Shown one piece after another: positions 18,071 through 27,495 of a stretch of 27,496 bases of DNA. Below the pieces are notes generated by a model that worked only from the letters and a program-made list of their open reading frames with translations, was not told where the DNA came from and did no database searches. Each line of letters begins with the position of its first letter. The stretch's first letter is position 1. Position numbers and translations under genes: made by a program. Source of the stretch: Penium margaritaceum (taxonomy: Eukaryota > Streptophyta > Zygnematophyceae > Desmidiales > Peniaceae); the NCBI GenBank assembly GCA_023375785.1, contig SZWC01003910.1, positions 45,134 to 72,629 of the forward strand, in the 5' to 3' direction.

Positions 18071-18820
18071 ATGGTAACCACGACCGAGCAAGAGAGTGGC
18101 TATGACGTCCCCCTCAAGTTTGATGGGAGGGAATTTCCCTTGTGAAAGTGCCAGGTTGAGATCTTCCTGAACTTCAAGGGACTGCTTGAGCTGGTCAACA
18201 GTGAAGAGAAGTCTCATGCGGTCCTCGCAAAGGCCGAGGAGGTGGGGGCGTTCGAGAAGCGCAACAAAGAGGCGCTTGCTCTGATCGCGTAGGCGTTGTG
18301 CCCGTCACAGCACGCACAAATCCAATGATGCACATAGGCATCAAAGGCTTGGGAAAGGCTCTGCATTGTACATGACCCACCTTCTCTTCAGCAACGTGAC
18401 TCGGCGAGCAAAGAGACGGTGCAAGTGGCCAGCGACCGGTGGACTGAATCCACCGTGGCAGAGCAAGGAACTTTGATCGTCCGCTCTCACAGAGGAGATG
18501 GAGCTCAAGGGGAGGAAGGGACGCGTCCACGCCATGACAAGAAGGGTGAGTGCCATCGTTGTGAGAAGGAGTGCCAGTGGAGACGGAACTGAAAAATGGG
18601 AGCTGCGGGTCTGGCCACAGAGGTGGCAGAAGGACAGGAGACCAACATGACAGTTTCCGACTCGATACGCTCCATGAAGGGGGCTAAGATGGTGGAACCT
18701 GAGGCAGGCGAGTGGCAGGTGTGTTTGGAGCAAGGAGGCTCCAACAGGTCCCAAATTAGGGCCTGCTACAGCTGTGGTCAGAGGGGCCAGTGGAAAGCGA
18801 CGTCCACAACGGAAGCCGTG
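18071..18820 (+). pseudogene. Element D gag, shortened, with two broken zinc knuckles
   Basis: The start ATG at 18071 (MVTTTEQESGYDVPLKFDGR) lies 50 nt inside the primer site, as in element C. The capsid reads VEIFLNFKGLLELV and EKRNKEALALIA, with a TGA replacing the conserved Trp before KCQVEIF and a TAG after ALALIA. Then SKAWERLCIVHDPPSLQQ-type residues follow. The region corresponding to the second half of the B and C capsid is missing. A knuckle at 18551-18592 reads CHRCEKECQWRRN then a stop, and another at 18764-18805 reads CYSCGQRGQWKATS. In both, the His is Gln and the last Cys is lost. Confidence 0.72.
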
Positions 18821-19050
18821 GACTCCGACAAGCACGTCGGGAGAAGGCAGCAGGCAGAAGCAGTCGTTGACATGCCGTGCAGCAGTGATCAGGTCCAAGC
18901 TGCAAGGGCTGATGTGGTCGGGGACTACAAGGAATGTCGTGGGCATGCAACCTCCATAACCTCCAAGAGGGAGCTAAAGATGGAGCACCAAATTGGGGCA
19001 GCCACCGTTTATCACAACAGAGGTGATGTGCTCCGAGGAGGAAATTAAGG

Positions 19051-19300
19051 GTGGAGGAATCGGCTAAGCAGAGGGACACCAAAGAGAGGAAGCTCCCAGT
19101 GCCTCACTTGGTGACAGGGGTGCTGTCTGTGAGTCATCTCATCAAGGAGGGACTTGAAGTGACCTTCACGAGGAAGGACTGCCTCATAAATGAGGAGGGC
19201 AGTGGGCGTGTTTTGGCACGTGGTACAGAGAAAGGAGGTGTGTACCTGATATGTGTCGACTTCTTCACAAGGAGCAGCCGTGAGTCTAGCGTGGACAGCC
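19051..19300 (+). pseudogene. Element D protease C-terminal remnant
   Basis: An open frame at 19051-19392 reads LVTGVLSVSHLIKEGLEVTF and GRVLARGTEKGGVYLICVDF, which match the NLLSVSRLTxxG block and the piece before GAG-pre-integrase in B and C. No DSG active site is found upstream in frame. The GAG-pre-integrase LWHxRLGH block is also absent, so the coding similarity to copia ends here and the repeat region begins. Confidence 0.65.
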
Positions 19301-19369
19301 GTCGGAGTAAGGAAGCGGTTGTAGCTGCGTCCAAGAAGCAGATATATGTGGACACGGTGGGCGGTGAAC

Positions 19370-20870
19370 CAGCGCCACAAGGAAGGCCATAAGGGTGCTG
19401 CCGAGTTCCATGGGGGAGCGATGGTGGCGGCTCGGAAGACCATGCAGTAAGAGGAGGGCAACATGGAGGTGTGTCCTCAAGTGGAGTCCGATGGACTCTG
19501 CGCCTCGGCTAAAGGGAAGTTGTTGCACTGATAAGATGGCCAAGACTGGACGGCTCAAAGGCCTGTACCGGGTACGGGCGCGTTGCATGCGCAAGGCTCC
19601 ACATCAGGGCGTGAGAATGAGGAGAGCAGTGGCATGATGCCGCGCTCTCAATAGGAGGATCAAAGGCTTCAGGCTGCAAAGGTGGTGAACCGTGACCACA
19701 AGGCGGCTAGAAAAGGAGTCGCCAAGTCTCAAGAGGAGGCGTCGATGGTGGCACGGAGGACCACGCAGTAGAGGGAGGACGGCACGAGGGTTGTTCCTCA
19801 CGTTGAGCCTAAGGAGCTCATTGCACCAGCAGACCGGGACCAAGAGCACCACGCGGCAGAAGGCCGGGAAGTGGGTGCACCGCAACAAAAATGGGCGGAG
19901 GTGGTCCGGAGAGCTGTGCGCCAAAGGGAGAGCAAAGGCAAAAGGCTTAGCTTTCCACAGGAGCAAAACACGCTCTGAGGGGAAACGATGGTGGACAGCG
20001 GCTACAAGGCAGGCCAAGAAGGCGTTGCCAAGTCCCATGAGGGGGCGTTGGTGGCTGATCGGAGGACCAGGTCGCACTGTGCGGTCAAGGTGTCGTCAGG
20101 TCCAAGTCCTCAAGGAGAAGGGCGAGCACTCAAGGGACATGCAACAGAGGATGCGGCAGGTGTGTCGGTATCTCTGAAATCTGCCAAACAGGCGGATGAT
20201 GCATGCAACATGCATGGTGTGGGAGAGTGGAGTGAGACCTCCGCTGCTCCACATTCTCGAAAAGAGGGGGCGCAGGTGCATGGAGAGTGTAGCTAGGGAG
20301 CTACGACCAAGGGACGGACACATGAAGACCTCTCCACAAGGGGGAGGATTGCGCATTGAGGACGTGCGACAAGGTGGTGGCAGCAGTGCAGGCGGCGGCT
20401 AGAGGAGCAGTCGTAGCTGCAGCATCATGGATCCTGCGAGACTGGTTGCAACAGTGCGAGCCAGTACCAGTGGTGTAGGCGGCAACAGTTTAGACAATGT
20501 GGCACACATGGAGGGGTTGTTGGCAAGGGCCAAGAGCAGCAGCATTACGGCACTACAGGAGGGTGGGGGAGGTGCGTGTTGGGCCAAGCTCGCAAGGTGC
20601 TGAAGGTGTTCACAAATCAAAGGCACCAAAAGCACAAGCAAAGGCAATGGAGGACGCAACTGAAGGTCCGAGATCTCCACTAACAGGGGAGGGTGCCGCG
20701 TGAGGTGTGGATCTCCCACGTGAGGGGGAGCAGAATCACAAGGAGGCAAGGACTCCCAGGTCGTCTCAAGGTGGTGACCAACTGTCATGGCAAGCAGCAA
20801 CACCAACACAACAGAAGTCACAAGGCAGGCCACGAGGGCGCTGCCAAGTCCCGCACGGGGGTGCAAGTGA
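19370..20870 (+). repeat. Degenerate ~310-bp repeats in element D
   Basis: A core of about 75 bp recurs: at 19370-19450, 19695-19770, 20001-20070 and 20818-20870. Shared strings are cacaaggcaggcc, ggcgctgccaagtcccat, gggggcg, tggtggc and cggaggaccac. The first three copies start about 320 and 306 bp apart; the fourth is about 815 bp later. The plus strand is rich in purines and the translation of the core keeps the theme HKAGxEGAAKSxEG in several copies. Nothing here resembles integrase, RT or RNase H. Fragments of about 60-160 codons are open but in shifting frames. Confidence 0.65.
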
Positions 20871-21007
20871 CAACAGTAGGGAGCGACAAGTCCGCCGCTA
20901 TGTGATTTGATTGGTGCAGGACAGCTGAGGAGAGTTGCTCACAGTAGTAGCTTGGCCGGGCAGTGGAGCATGGCAAATGTTCAAGGACAGGGCATCATGG
21001 CTGCAGT

Positions 21008-21019
21008 GCAGGGGGAGAT
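21008..21019 (+). other. Element D polypurine tract
   Basis: The sequence GCAGGGGGAGAT lies directly before the 3' LTR (TGTTAGCAAATGG). It matches the tract of element B on the opposite strand. Confidence 0.8.
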
Positions 21020-21765
21020 TGTTAGCAAATGGTGCCCCTTGCCATGGCTGCCGTGGATCGATTCTCTGGTTCGGCCACTAGGGAGTGGTCAAACATCTGA
21101 TCTGATTGCAGATTTGGATTCCTTGGAATTTTCCATGCAATATCGAGCTTTGAATAGCTCAATTTGAGTGAGTATTCAGAAATATAGCTTCGCCTGAAGG
21201 TCGGGTGGTCGGCGGGTGGAATCTGGGTCTGCGTCATGGATGACGGGATAATTCCACTGCGGTGGTCCGAGTTTGACTCCAACGGGCTCCAAAGGCACAA
21301 TGGCCATGAAGAAAACGGATGTGGATGGTCTCCTGGACCAGGGCGAGCCTCCTCCCACGTTGGAGTGACAGGAAGGGCGCTTTGACAGGCCACCGTCGAA
21401 GTGCCTTCCTTCACTCCTATTTGTGGGCATGGTGGGCGGCTCTACCATGGGTTACTTCGACGGCCATGGCAGGGGCTCTACTACTCAATTTTGGCCGTGC
21501 TTGGATGCACTAGAAAGCTCTGATTACAGGCTATAGAAATCTGATTTGATCGCACTGAAGATAACAATAAATCCCACTTCAATTGAGTGCAACTTCTTGC
21601 GGCTCACTTCTGCCCATTCTGGACTGTGATCCTTGGAATCCACACATTTCCACCTTGGTGTGCATTGGCTATTGAACCAGCATCAGAGTGCTGCACAGAA
21701 GGCCAGGCATCATTGAGGGTGCTTCCACTCCTCCTAGGACACACGCCAGGACATCATTCCTGACA
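21020..21765 (+). repeat. Element D 3' LTR
   Basis: The LTR begins TGTTAGCAAATGG and ends ...CCTGACA, 746 bp. It matches 17318-18003 along its length, apart from about 60 extra bases near 21404-21465. Confidence 0.88.
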
Positions 21766-21770
21766 AGATT
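21766..21770 (+). repeat. Right target-site duplication of element D
   Basis: The bases are agatt, against agagt at 17313-17317. The next bases continue element E's RNase H. Confidence 0.7.
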
Positions 21771-21900
21771 TGCATGCCATTCATCCCTGTTTACCACTTT
21801 TGAAGGAGACATCTTACCCCCAACAAGGAAGACATAGCTAGTGCGATTACGAGTATCTGCTTCATGGGCCCAGTCGCTCTCGGTGTTCATTGACGGTTGT
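21766..21900 (-). pseudogene. Element E RNase H, N-terminal half
   Basis: The 21669-21890 minus-strand frame reads SDWAHEADTRNRTSYVFLVG followed by GKMSPSKVVNRDEWHANL, corresponding to the SDADWAG...RRSTSGYVF...WKSKRQ block with heavy decay (RNRTSY in place of RKSTSGY). It stops at the D insertion and resumes at 17317. The rest of that frame reads into the D LTR and is not coding for E. Confidence 0.65.
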
Positions 21901-22990
21901 CAATAAACATTGATGGTTGTGCCCATTCGCAAGATTTATTTTGGAAAGCAGAAAGTGTGTACCTCATAACACACAATGCAGCCTCCATGTGTCATGTCCT
22001 TCGACACTGTAAGTAAAAGTGACATCTGTTCACAGCAAAAGTGGCATCTGCCCTTGTGGTGATCTCCATGTACATGAGGGATCATATGACATGCACATAG
22101 TCAGTCACGTTGACTGTCTTCCTCAGCCTCAACACGTCTACTATCTTTGAAAACCTTTTTCTAGTTGGATTCATCAATGTCGGCGCACTAGGCACAGACT
22201 CAAGTAGAGGTGCAAAGCTCTCCCCCACAATGTGGACGTACAGAGCTTGATGGACGTGGAGAACAAGACAAGCTTGCTCACACTCTAGCTCCATGCCTAG
22301 AAAGACATGAGCCGGTCCTAAGTCTTTTATTATGCACATAGACTGCAACAGTGACTTCAAGGAATTCACAATCTCACGACTACGTGATGCAGTTAGCAAG
22401 TCATAGTCATACACAATGATGGCGACAAACATTGCTGACAGTGGAATGAAGAGGAGCGATGGATCCATTGTGCTGCTTTGATATCCTCCCTTTTCCAGGG
22501 TTGAGATATTCTCTTCGTCCCAACACATGCACGACTGTTTCAGGCTACAGAGGACCTTCCGTAGCCGCCAGACTTTGCTGGTGCCATCAGAAAACCCCGA
22601 GAGCTGGACCATGTAACTCTCATCCAACCGTCCATTGAGGAGCTGGACCATGTTCATGCCCTTCCATTCCAGCTCCAAGTCATGGTAGGCAAAGAGGGTT
22701 AGAACAGCTTGAGCTCTAGTGTAACATCTGATAGGTGCAAACTTCTTGTTAATGACAAAACCTGGGACTTGGGAAAAACTCTTTGCATTGAGGCATGCCT
22801 TGTCCTTGTCGAGTACACCATTGGGCATGTATCTTTGTGCTTTATTGTAAAGACTCAATGAGAATTGATGGCTTTGTGACTCGGCAGCAGATCAACCAGC
22901 TCGTTTACAACATGGTCGTCCATAGTTTTCCGCTCTTCCTGCATGGCAGCCTCCCAATGTTGAGTGTTGCATGCCCCGCGTGCCTGCAAA
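21901..22990 (-). pseudogene. Element E reverse transcriptase
   Basis: The 22082-22858 segment (258 codons) has RCYTRAQAVLTLFAYHDLEL, MNMVQLLNGRLDESYMVQLS, KVWRLRKVLCSLKQSCMCWD, MDPSLLF and IKDLGPAHVFLGMELE. Where the catalytic box should be it reads IIVYDYDLLTAS, so the YVDD motif has become YDYD. The N-terminal part at 22860-22980 reads HWEAAMQEERKTMDDH, VNELVDLLP and KAINS. The region 21901-22080 is the RT-RNase H connection in broken frames and has two short direct repeats. The lineage differs from A, B and C. Confidence 0.78.
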
Positions 22991-23690
22991 AATTTGGTGG
23001 ATTCTGGTGGCAAAGATGTTGTGGCCACAATGGCGTGACACTAAGCAGCGCTGCTAAGGCAGCGCTGCTCAGTAGGCTCTAGCATATGCTCATGCACATT
23101 TGCGAGCAATGCATATCCAAGGGCTGATCTGGATGGAAAACTCTAGTGGCCAGACCTAGCATGTCCTTTCCGGTTGGCAAGACAAGAGAGTGCTCATCCT
23201 TTGACCGAGGCTGATAAGCCGAGGCTGCGGAGGCACTGGAGGAGCGGTCAAGGAACGCCCAAAATCCGCCCACCGCGGATGAAGGAGGAAACGGGTTCAC
23301 GACCTGTGGGGTTTCGGGTCTGAGGCAAGTCAGATGCATGGACTGGAGAAGGGACAGGTAAACTGGACATGATTGGAGTGACCGGGCTGGATGGAGCCGC
23401 GGAGGAGTGAGCAGGAGACTCTGATGTAGACAGGACTGAGGGTGAGGGCATGACAAGGGCAGACGGTGCTCCAGATGAGCTGGAAAGTGTGGAAATAAGG
23501 GACACAGATGACTATGTGGGCACAGGGCCAGACAACCGGGAAAGAACCGAGTGTGCAGGCCACTGAGAAACAGCAGCAATGACTGAAGGGACTGCAAGAC
23601 TGACTTCTGCCCCCACCTTAGAGAGTGGTAGAAGGGAGGCAGTGGACGAGAGACAAACAAGGTCACGAAGAAACACAAAATACAAAAAAA
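22991..23690 (-). pseudogene. Element E integrase-RT linker, Pro/Ser-rich
   Basis: In the 23248-23505 frame the translation is low-complexity (LSTSESPAHSSAAPSSPVTP). That fits the spacer between integrase and RT in copia polyproteins. No catalytic motif is visible. A 12-bp palindrome AGCAGCGCTGCT at 23044-23055 is followed by GCAGCGCTGC at 23059-23068. Confidence 0.55.
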
Positions 23691-24430
23691 ACACATCACA
23701 TGACTCAATGAGATGCAGACATTGGCAATCCCAAAAGTGCCAGGCCTTAGACTGGGCGGACATGCCTAGAAAGGGGCAAAGACGGCGACAAGGGGGAATT
23801 TTACCGCCGTGCAAGTCCTCAAGGAACTCGGTAGATGCAATGCTGCCCCAGGCCGAAGTAATGCGGGGAACATCACGGCTGCCATGCCAAAGCTCAAAGG
23901 GCATGACGATGTCAGAGAGAGGGTCATGAGGAACACGGTTCCAGACCTAGGTTGTGTAACTAATGGCCCCAAATGCAAAGAGAGGGAGTAGGCCAGGCTC
24001 AAACGTGAGACTGCAAACTCCATCGGCACGAATCTGATTCCAGCGCTCCGAGACATCATTCTCTCGGGATGTGTATGGAGTAGAGGTCTCTGGACACACC
24101 CCCTTGGAATCAAGGAGCTGGATGGTGGATCCGAGGAACTTACCACCAAAATCACTAAGAAAGTCGTGTAACGAGCGTTGACGGCCACACTTGGTTTGAA
24201 TAAGCTAGGATCCAATGGCCGCACAACTATCGCTCTTTTAAAAAACAGCAAACATACACCAAAAGCGAGAGAAGTCATCTATGAGACACAAGATGTAGCA
24301 CCCGACATCCCCAAGCAGTTCATGGGACAAGAGGCCCATGACATCAGCATGAACACAATCTAGGGGGTGTGAAGACCAAGATTTTGAGGAAGAAAAAGGA
24401 AAGTGGTGCATCTTGCCCTGGCCACAATGA
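23691..24430 (-). pseudogene. Element E integrase
   Basis: First and second catalytic Asp blocks appear near 24340 and 24275 as VHADVMGL and CLIDDFSRFW, and the Glu block near 24050 as TPYTSRENDVSERWN. The C-terminal part at 23700-23904 reads MPFELWHGSRDVPRITSAWG, SKAWHFWDC and LIESCDVFF (the SRDVxF block). These are in several frames, so the enzyme is not made. Confidence 0.75.
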
Positions 24431-25000
24431 AGACAAATTGAAGATGGAGCATGCTGCCGATGGCATCAATGTGGACATGGCTAAGACAATGATGCAAGAG
24501 CTTAATGTGATTTGGAGACAGGGAAGGTGTGACATGGGCAAGATTGGAGCCAACAGATGGAGAGGAGGGAGCAAGCAGTGGCACATGATAGAGTTTTTTG
24601 CACAGTTTGTTGCACTTGACTCCACGCAAGACGACACGACCTGAGGGACAAAGGATGGTGTCCACACCACGACTGGAAGAGAATTCCATACCCCAATTGT
24701 CCAGAGATATAACCAACAACAAGCTAAGCTCCACAGAATGCACATACAGAACGCCAGGAATCAACTTGACAACAGTAGGATCCGGAAAGCGGATGGCACA
24801 AACACCATGAATGGGAAGTAGCCTGTCCAACCCTGTGCAAACAAAGCGAATGGACCTGGAAGCACTTGAAAAGATAAAGGAGAAGTAGAAGCATGTCGTG
24901 TGGTGGGTGGGTCCAGATTCAAGGATGTACTAGCCACCCGACATTCACTTAAGGGATAGGATACCGTAGGTTACAACGGTGCCAACAGGAGCGATGGATG
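24344..25000 (-). pseudogene. Element E protease and GAG-pre-integrase
   Basis: The active site region reads ILESGPTHHTTC on the minus strand (codons ESG at 24912-24920), where DSGATxHMT is expected, so the catalytic Asp is Glu. The frame 24360-24830 continues LLPIHGVCAIRFPDPTVVKL, IPGVLYVHSVELSLLLVISL and MEFSSSRGVDTILCPSGR, then LLHHCLSHVHIDAI, the GAG-pre-integrase (LWHRRLGHxxxxA) block. Confidence 0.7.
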
Positions 25001-26760
25001 AAGCACTGGAAACAAGGAAGCAGGGAAGCATGACAAACTGCCAGCGCTCAACCCACGGAAAATACACAGGCAAGGACCCAAGTACATGACCAGAGGGGTC
25101 CCCATGAAGAACAGTGACAGTCTAGTATACAGGACCTCTGGCCAACGTAGCAACACTTTCACCTCCCTGGTTGCCCAAGTGAAGAAGTGGGAGGAGAGAT
25201 TCCTCCAACTGGCGCTCGTAAATGACCAACACCGCTGGGGCCATGCTCGAGGATCCCAAGAAAGTAGGGTACCATGGAGTAGCAACATAGGTAGAGGAAG
25301 GCAGCCAAGCATAGGTTGGCACCCCATGCTTGGGCAGGCAACCCCAGGGGTATGAAGCTGGTAGAGGGATGGAGGGAACACCGGTGGTGGAGTAAGCCTC
25401 AGCAGAGGAAGTGGAGGAAGAATGAGAGCAGGTGCTGAAGCTAGAGATGAACAATGCCAAAGTGCCCGCGGTACACGCCTAGTGAGCGCGCATGGTGAGC
25501 CCAAGGTGCATGTCGTCAGGGGGACGAGGGCACTTGTGTGTGGCATGCTCGATGTAGTCACAATTCCATCACACAATCACCCCAAGAATGCCGGAAGAGG
25601 AATTAGGGTCCTTATCTTTATCCTTTCCCTTCCCACGATCCTTGCCATGCCTGCAGCCCTGAGAAGCAAGGGCGGTGGCAGTGGAAGGAGTGAGGGAACA
25701 AGAGGAGGAAGAGGGTTGTATGAAGAGGAAGGGGGTAGTGAGGCAATAGTGATGGCGGAAACCCCGGTAACGGCAAAGTAATGAAGTCGTTTGTTCTAGA
25801 GAATGGTCCACCAGGTGGCAAAGCGCTCAGCAATGAAGTCCCAAAGAGCAACAACACTAGGCGGGGACTTTGGTGAGTCTGTCTGGGATGCAGCTTGTTT
25901 GCCTTCACATAACAGAGGAGGTTGGAGAGCTTAGGGACTAACCCGTTGACCATGGTGTGAACGGTGGAAAGCTGGCCTCGCCCAGCCACTCCAGGCTCAC
26001 AGACAAGCTTCAGCCCGCGAGCCTAGTACACATCAGTCATCTCTTCTACACGCATTGAGAGCGTATTGAACTAGATGGTGAGCATAGTCCAAGCAGCCTA
26101 GCTAGTAATGATGGTGTGGCGGCGGAGCATAGCATATGTACCAACCAGATCAGCCAGCCTCTCGGTGGCGGGACTAGCATCGAAGATGGCGACTTCATCA
26201 ATGAGATTCTCAGGTACAACAGCAATGACGGCACAGACAGCGGGGCAGAATAAGCAGCAATAGATGCAAAGAGAGTACTACTCCCTCACCTGTTCCCCTG
26301 AGCCCAGGTGCTAAATTGCACCTTCCAAAAGGAGAAGACGAGCCCGATAGCAAGAACTTATATCTGAGAGTAAAACTCATGCTGATGGGGCACATCGGCA
26401 GGGATAGCAGCAGCAGGAGTGACAACAGGGTTGGCAGGAAAGGTTCCCGCAGCAGGCTATGTGGAAGCATCAGCACTGGTGCCGACGTTAGCACTAGTAG
26501 GAGGGGCAGCGTATGTAGAATGCAGGTTTGTGAGGACAATGGCAGCTACCTCATCAGCAAATGGAGCACAATTGTTTGCTGCCAACTTGAGGAGATGTTC
26601 AGCCTCCTGCTGAGCCTCGTGCGCAAGGTTCAGCTGGCACTGTAGCTCTGCTATGACTGAGTTGTCGGAACCTCAGATGGTGATGATGGATGGGCCCTGC
26701 CGGACATACTCGACAGAGTATCCCCCGCCCCAGTTGGCATGAGAAAATGGGGGTTCCTTA
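25001..26760 (-). pseudogene. Element E gag
   Basis: Decayed gag on the minus strand. A knuckle remnant at about 25540-25575 reads CDYIEHATHKC, the second half of CX2CX4HX4C; a stop replaces the first half. A Pro/Ser/Tyr-rich spacer (YSTTGVPSIPLPASYPWG) lies between it and the protease. The capsid part shows FWKVQFSTWAQG-type residues near 26290-26350, and upstream a helix-forming stretch ELQCQLNLAHEAQQEAEHLL near 26590-26650. The start is not resolved but probably lies beyond 26740. Confidence 0.6.
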
Positions 26761-27012
26761 GGCAAGTTTGGAGAGTGCTACAAGACAGCCCAACCCAAGC
26801 CAATAAAAGAATTCACCACAGGAAGAGCAGAGAGAGGACACCTGCAAAGGAGGTGCGTGCAAGGCAGAATTTCATAAGGTTGCAAGAGGCGATGGAGTGT
26901 GAAGGAATGCGAGGAGTGGTAGAACAAAAACAACAGCAATAAAACAGAGAAAGAAAACTTTGCAGGTAGCCAAGACCACCAGGGCAAGGGCACCAGTGGT
27001 AAGTGCTGCGCC
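26761..27012. other. Stretch upstream of element E gag, no gene seen
   Basis: The minus strand is T-rich and pyrimidine-rich (ttctttctctgttttattgc). It may be the leader or part of the 5' LTR of E. I find no primer site of either type and no repeat partner in the window. Confidence 0.35.
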
Positions 27013-27490
27013 TCAAGCGGTGAGGACGGCCGCTACGGATGTTGTTGCTATGACAAGGCTGGTGGAGGCATATGGCTTTGATGCAACAGACATGACGGCC
27101 GTTGCTGTGGAGGTGCGGATTGCGGATGCGGCCGTTTCTGTAGCGGATGCTACAGATGCTGTTGCAAAAGCTATACCTGAAGAGGCTGTAGCAATTTGTG
27201 CCCCGATGTCTTTAGGTGTTGCAAAAACTGACCCAAACATGACTGCGTCCTCTATGTAGGGCTCTGTTGCATGCCCTGTTGAGGTATAGGTAGGAGCGTG
27301 CAATTCCCTAACTATGGCTGCAAATGTAGCTGATACTACTCTAGCAACGTCTAAGGCGGCCGAGGCAGTCCGCGTCAGCGTGCTTGCAAGGCCAATGGTA
27401 TCATGATTGAGTGTTGCATGAAGATTAGCCGCAGCAGCTTCCACCTCAGTGGCACTGTGTGGCTCTTGAGCCCCCCCTCCTCCCCCCCCC
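27013..27490 (-). other. Alanine/threonine-rich open frame at the right edge
   Basis: The minus strand is open from the window edge to about 27013. The reading is dominated by Ala, Thr, Ser and Val (ASATETAASAIRTSTATAVM is typical). The plus strand is also open over 26960-27259 with a similar ADAAVSVADATDAVA theme, so the openness may simply reflect a GCN-rich degenerate repeat. No family is recognised. There is no ATG near the start: the only candidate is GTG at 27444, and the frame extends upstream into the C/G run, so the true start, if any, lies outside the window. Confidence 0.2.
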
Positions 27491-27495
27491 CCCCC
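27470..27495. repeat. Poly-C tract at the window edge
   Basis: The last 27 bases are almost pure C (gccccccctcct then 15 C and a final A). It could be a real homopolymer or an assembly end. Confidence 0.9.

Larger units (their letters stand above)
17318..21765 (+). mobile_element. Element D: non-autonomous copia-type retrotransposon
   Basis: This is the only plus-strand element. LTRs are at 17318-18003 and 21020-21765, with an anticodon-arm primer site after the first LTR and a polypurine tract before the second, and a 5-bp near-duplication outside. Total length is 4448 bp. The interior has a short gag, two zinc-knuckle remnants and a protease C-terminal block, then about 1.5 kb of degenerate repeats. 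No integrase, RT or RNase H motif is present on either strand. It is inserted in element E's RNase H and would have needed enzymes from a relative such as B or C. Confidence 0.88.
16857..27000 (-). mobile_element. Element E: old Ty1/copia retrotransposon, split by D
   Basis: The minus strand, read from the right, shows gag (about 26760 down to 25001), protease, integrase, a Pro/Ser-rich linker, RT, and the start of RNase H down to 21766. The rest of RNase H resumes at 17317 on the far side of element D and ends near 16950. The two halves meet at the target-site duplication of D, so they were one element. Neither LTR is recognised: the 3' side runs into element C and the 5' side is unclear. 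It is the most decayed element here. Its RT and integrase belong to a different copia lineage from A, B and C. Confidence 0.8.

Noticed and set aside
19692..20177. The 161-codon plus-strand frame as an arginine-rich protein of element D
   Set aside because: The composition follows from the purine-rich repeat. Other frames over the same repeat units keep the HKAGxEGAAKS phrase, which is more likely the original reading.
23079..23708. Long open frame of 209 codons as a host gene in the Pro/Ser-rich region
   Set aside because: The reading lies in the linker between element E integrase and RT, is low-complexity, and has no domain; the neighbouring frame gives the expected linker.
26644..26657. 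TCATAGCAGAGC on the minus strand as the primer site of element E
   Set aside because: Only 9 of 12 bases fit the canonical site, and the frame reading NSVIAELQCQLNLAHEAQ runs through it with gag-like coding on both sides, so it is inside gag.
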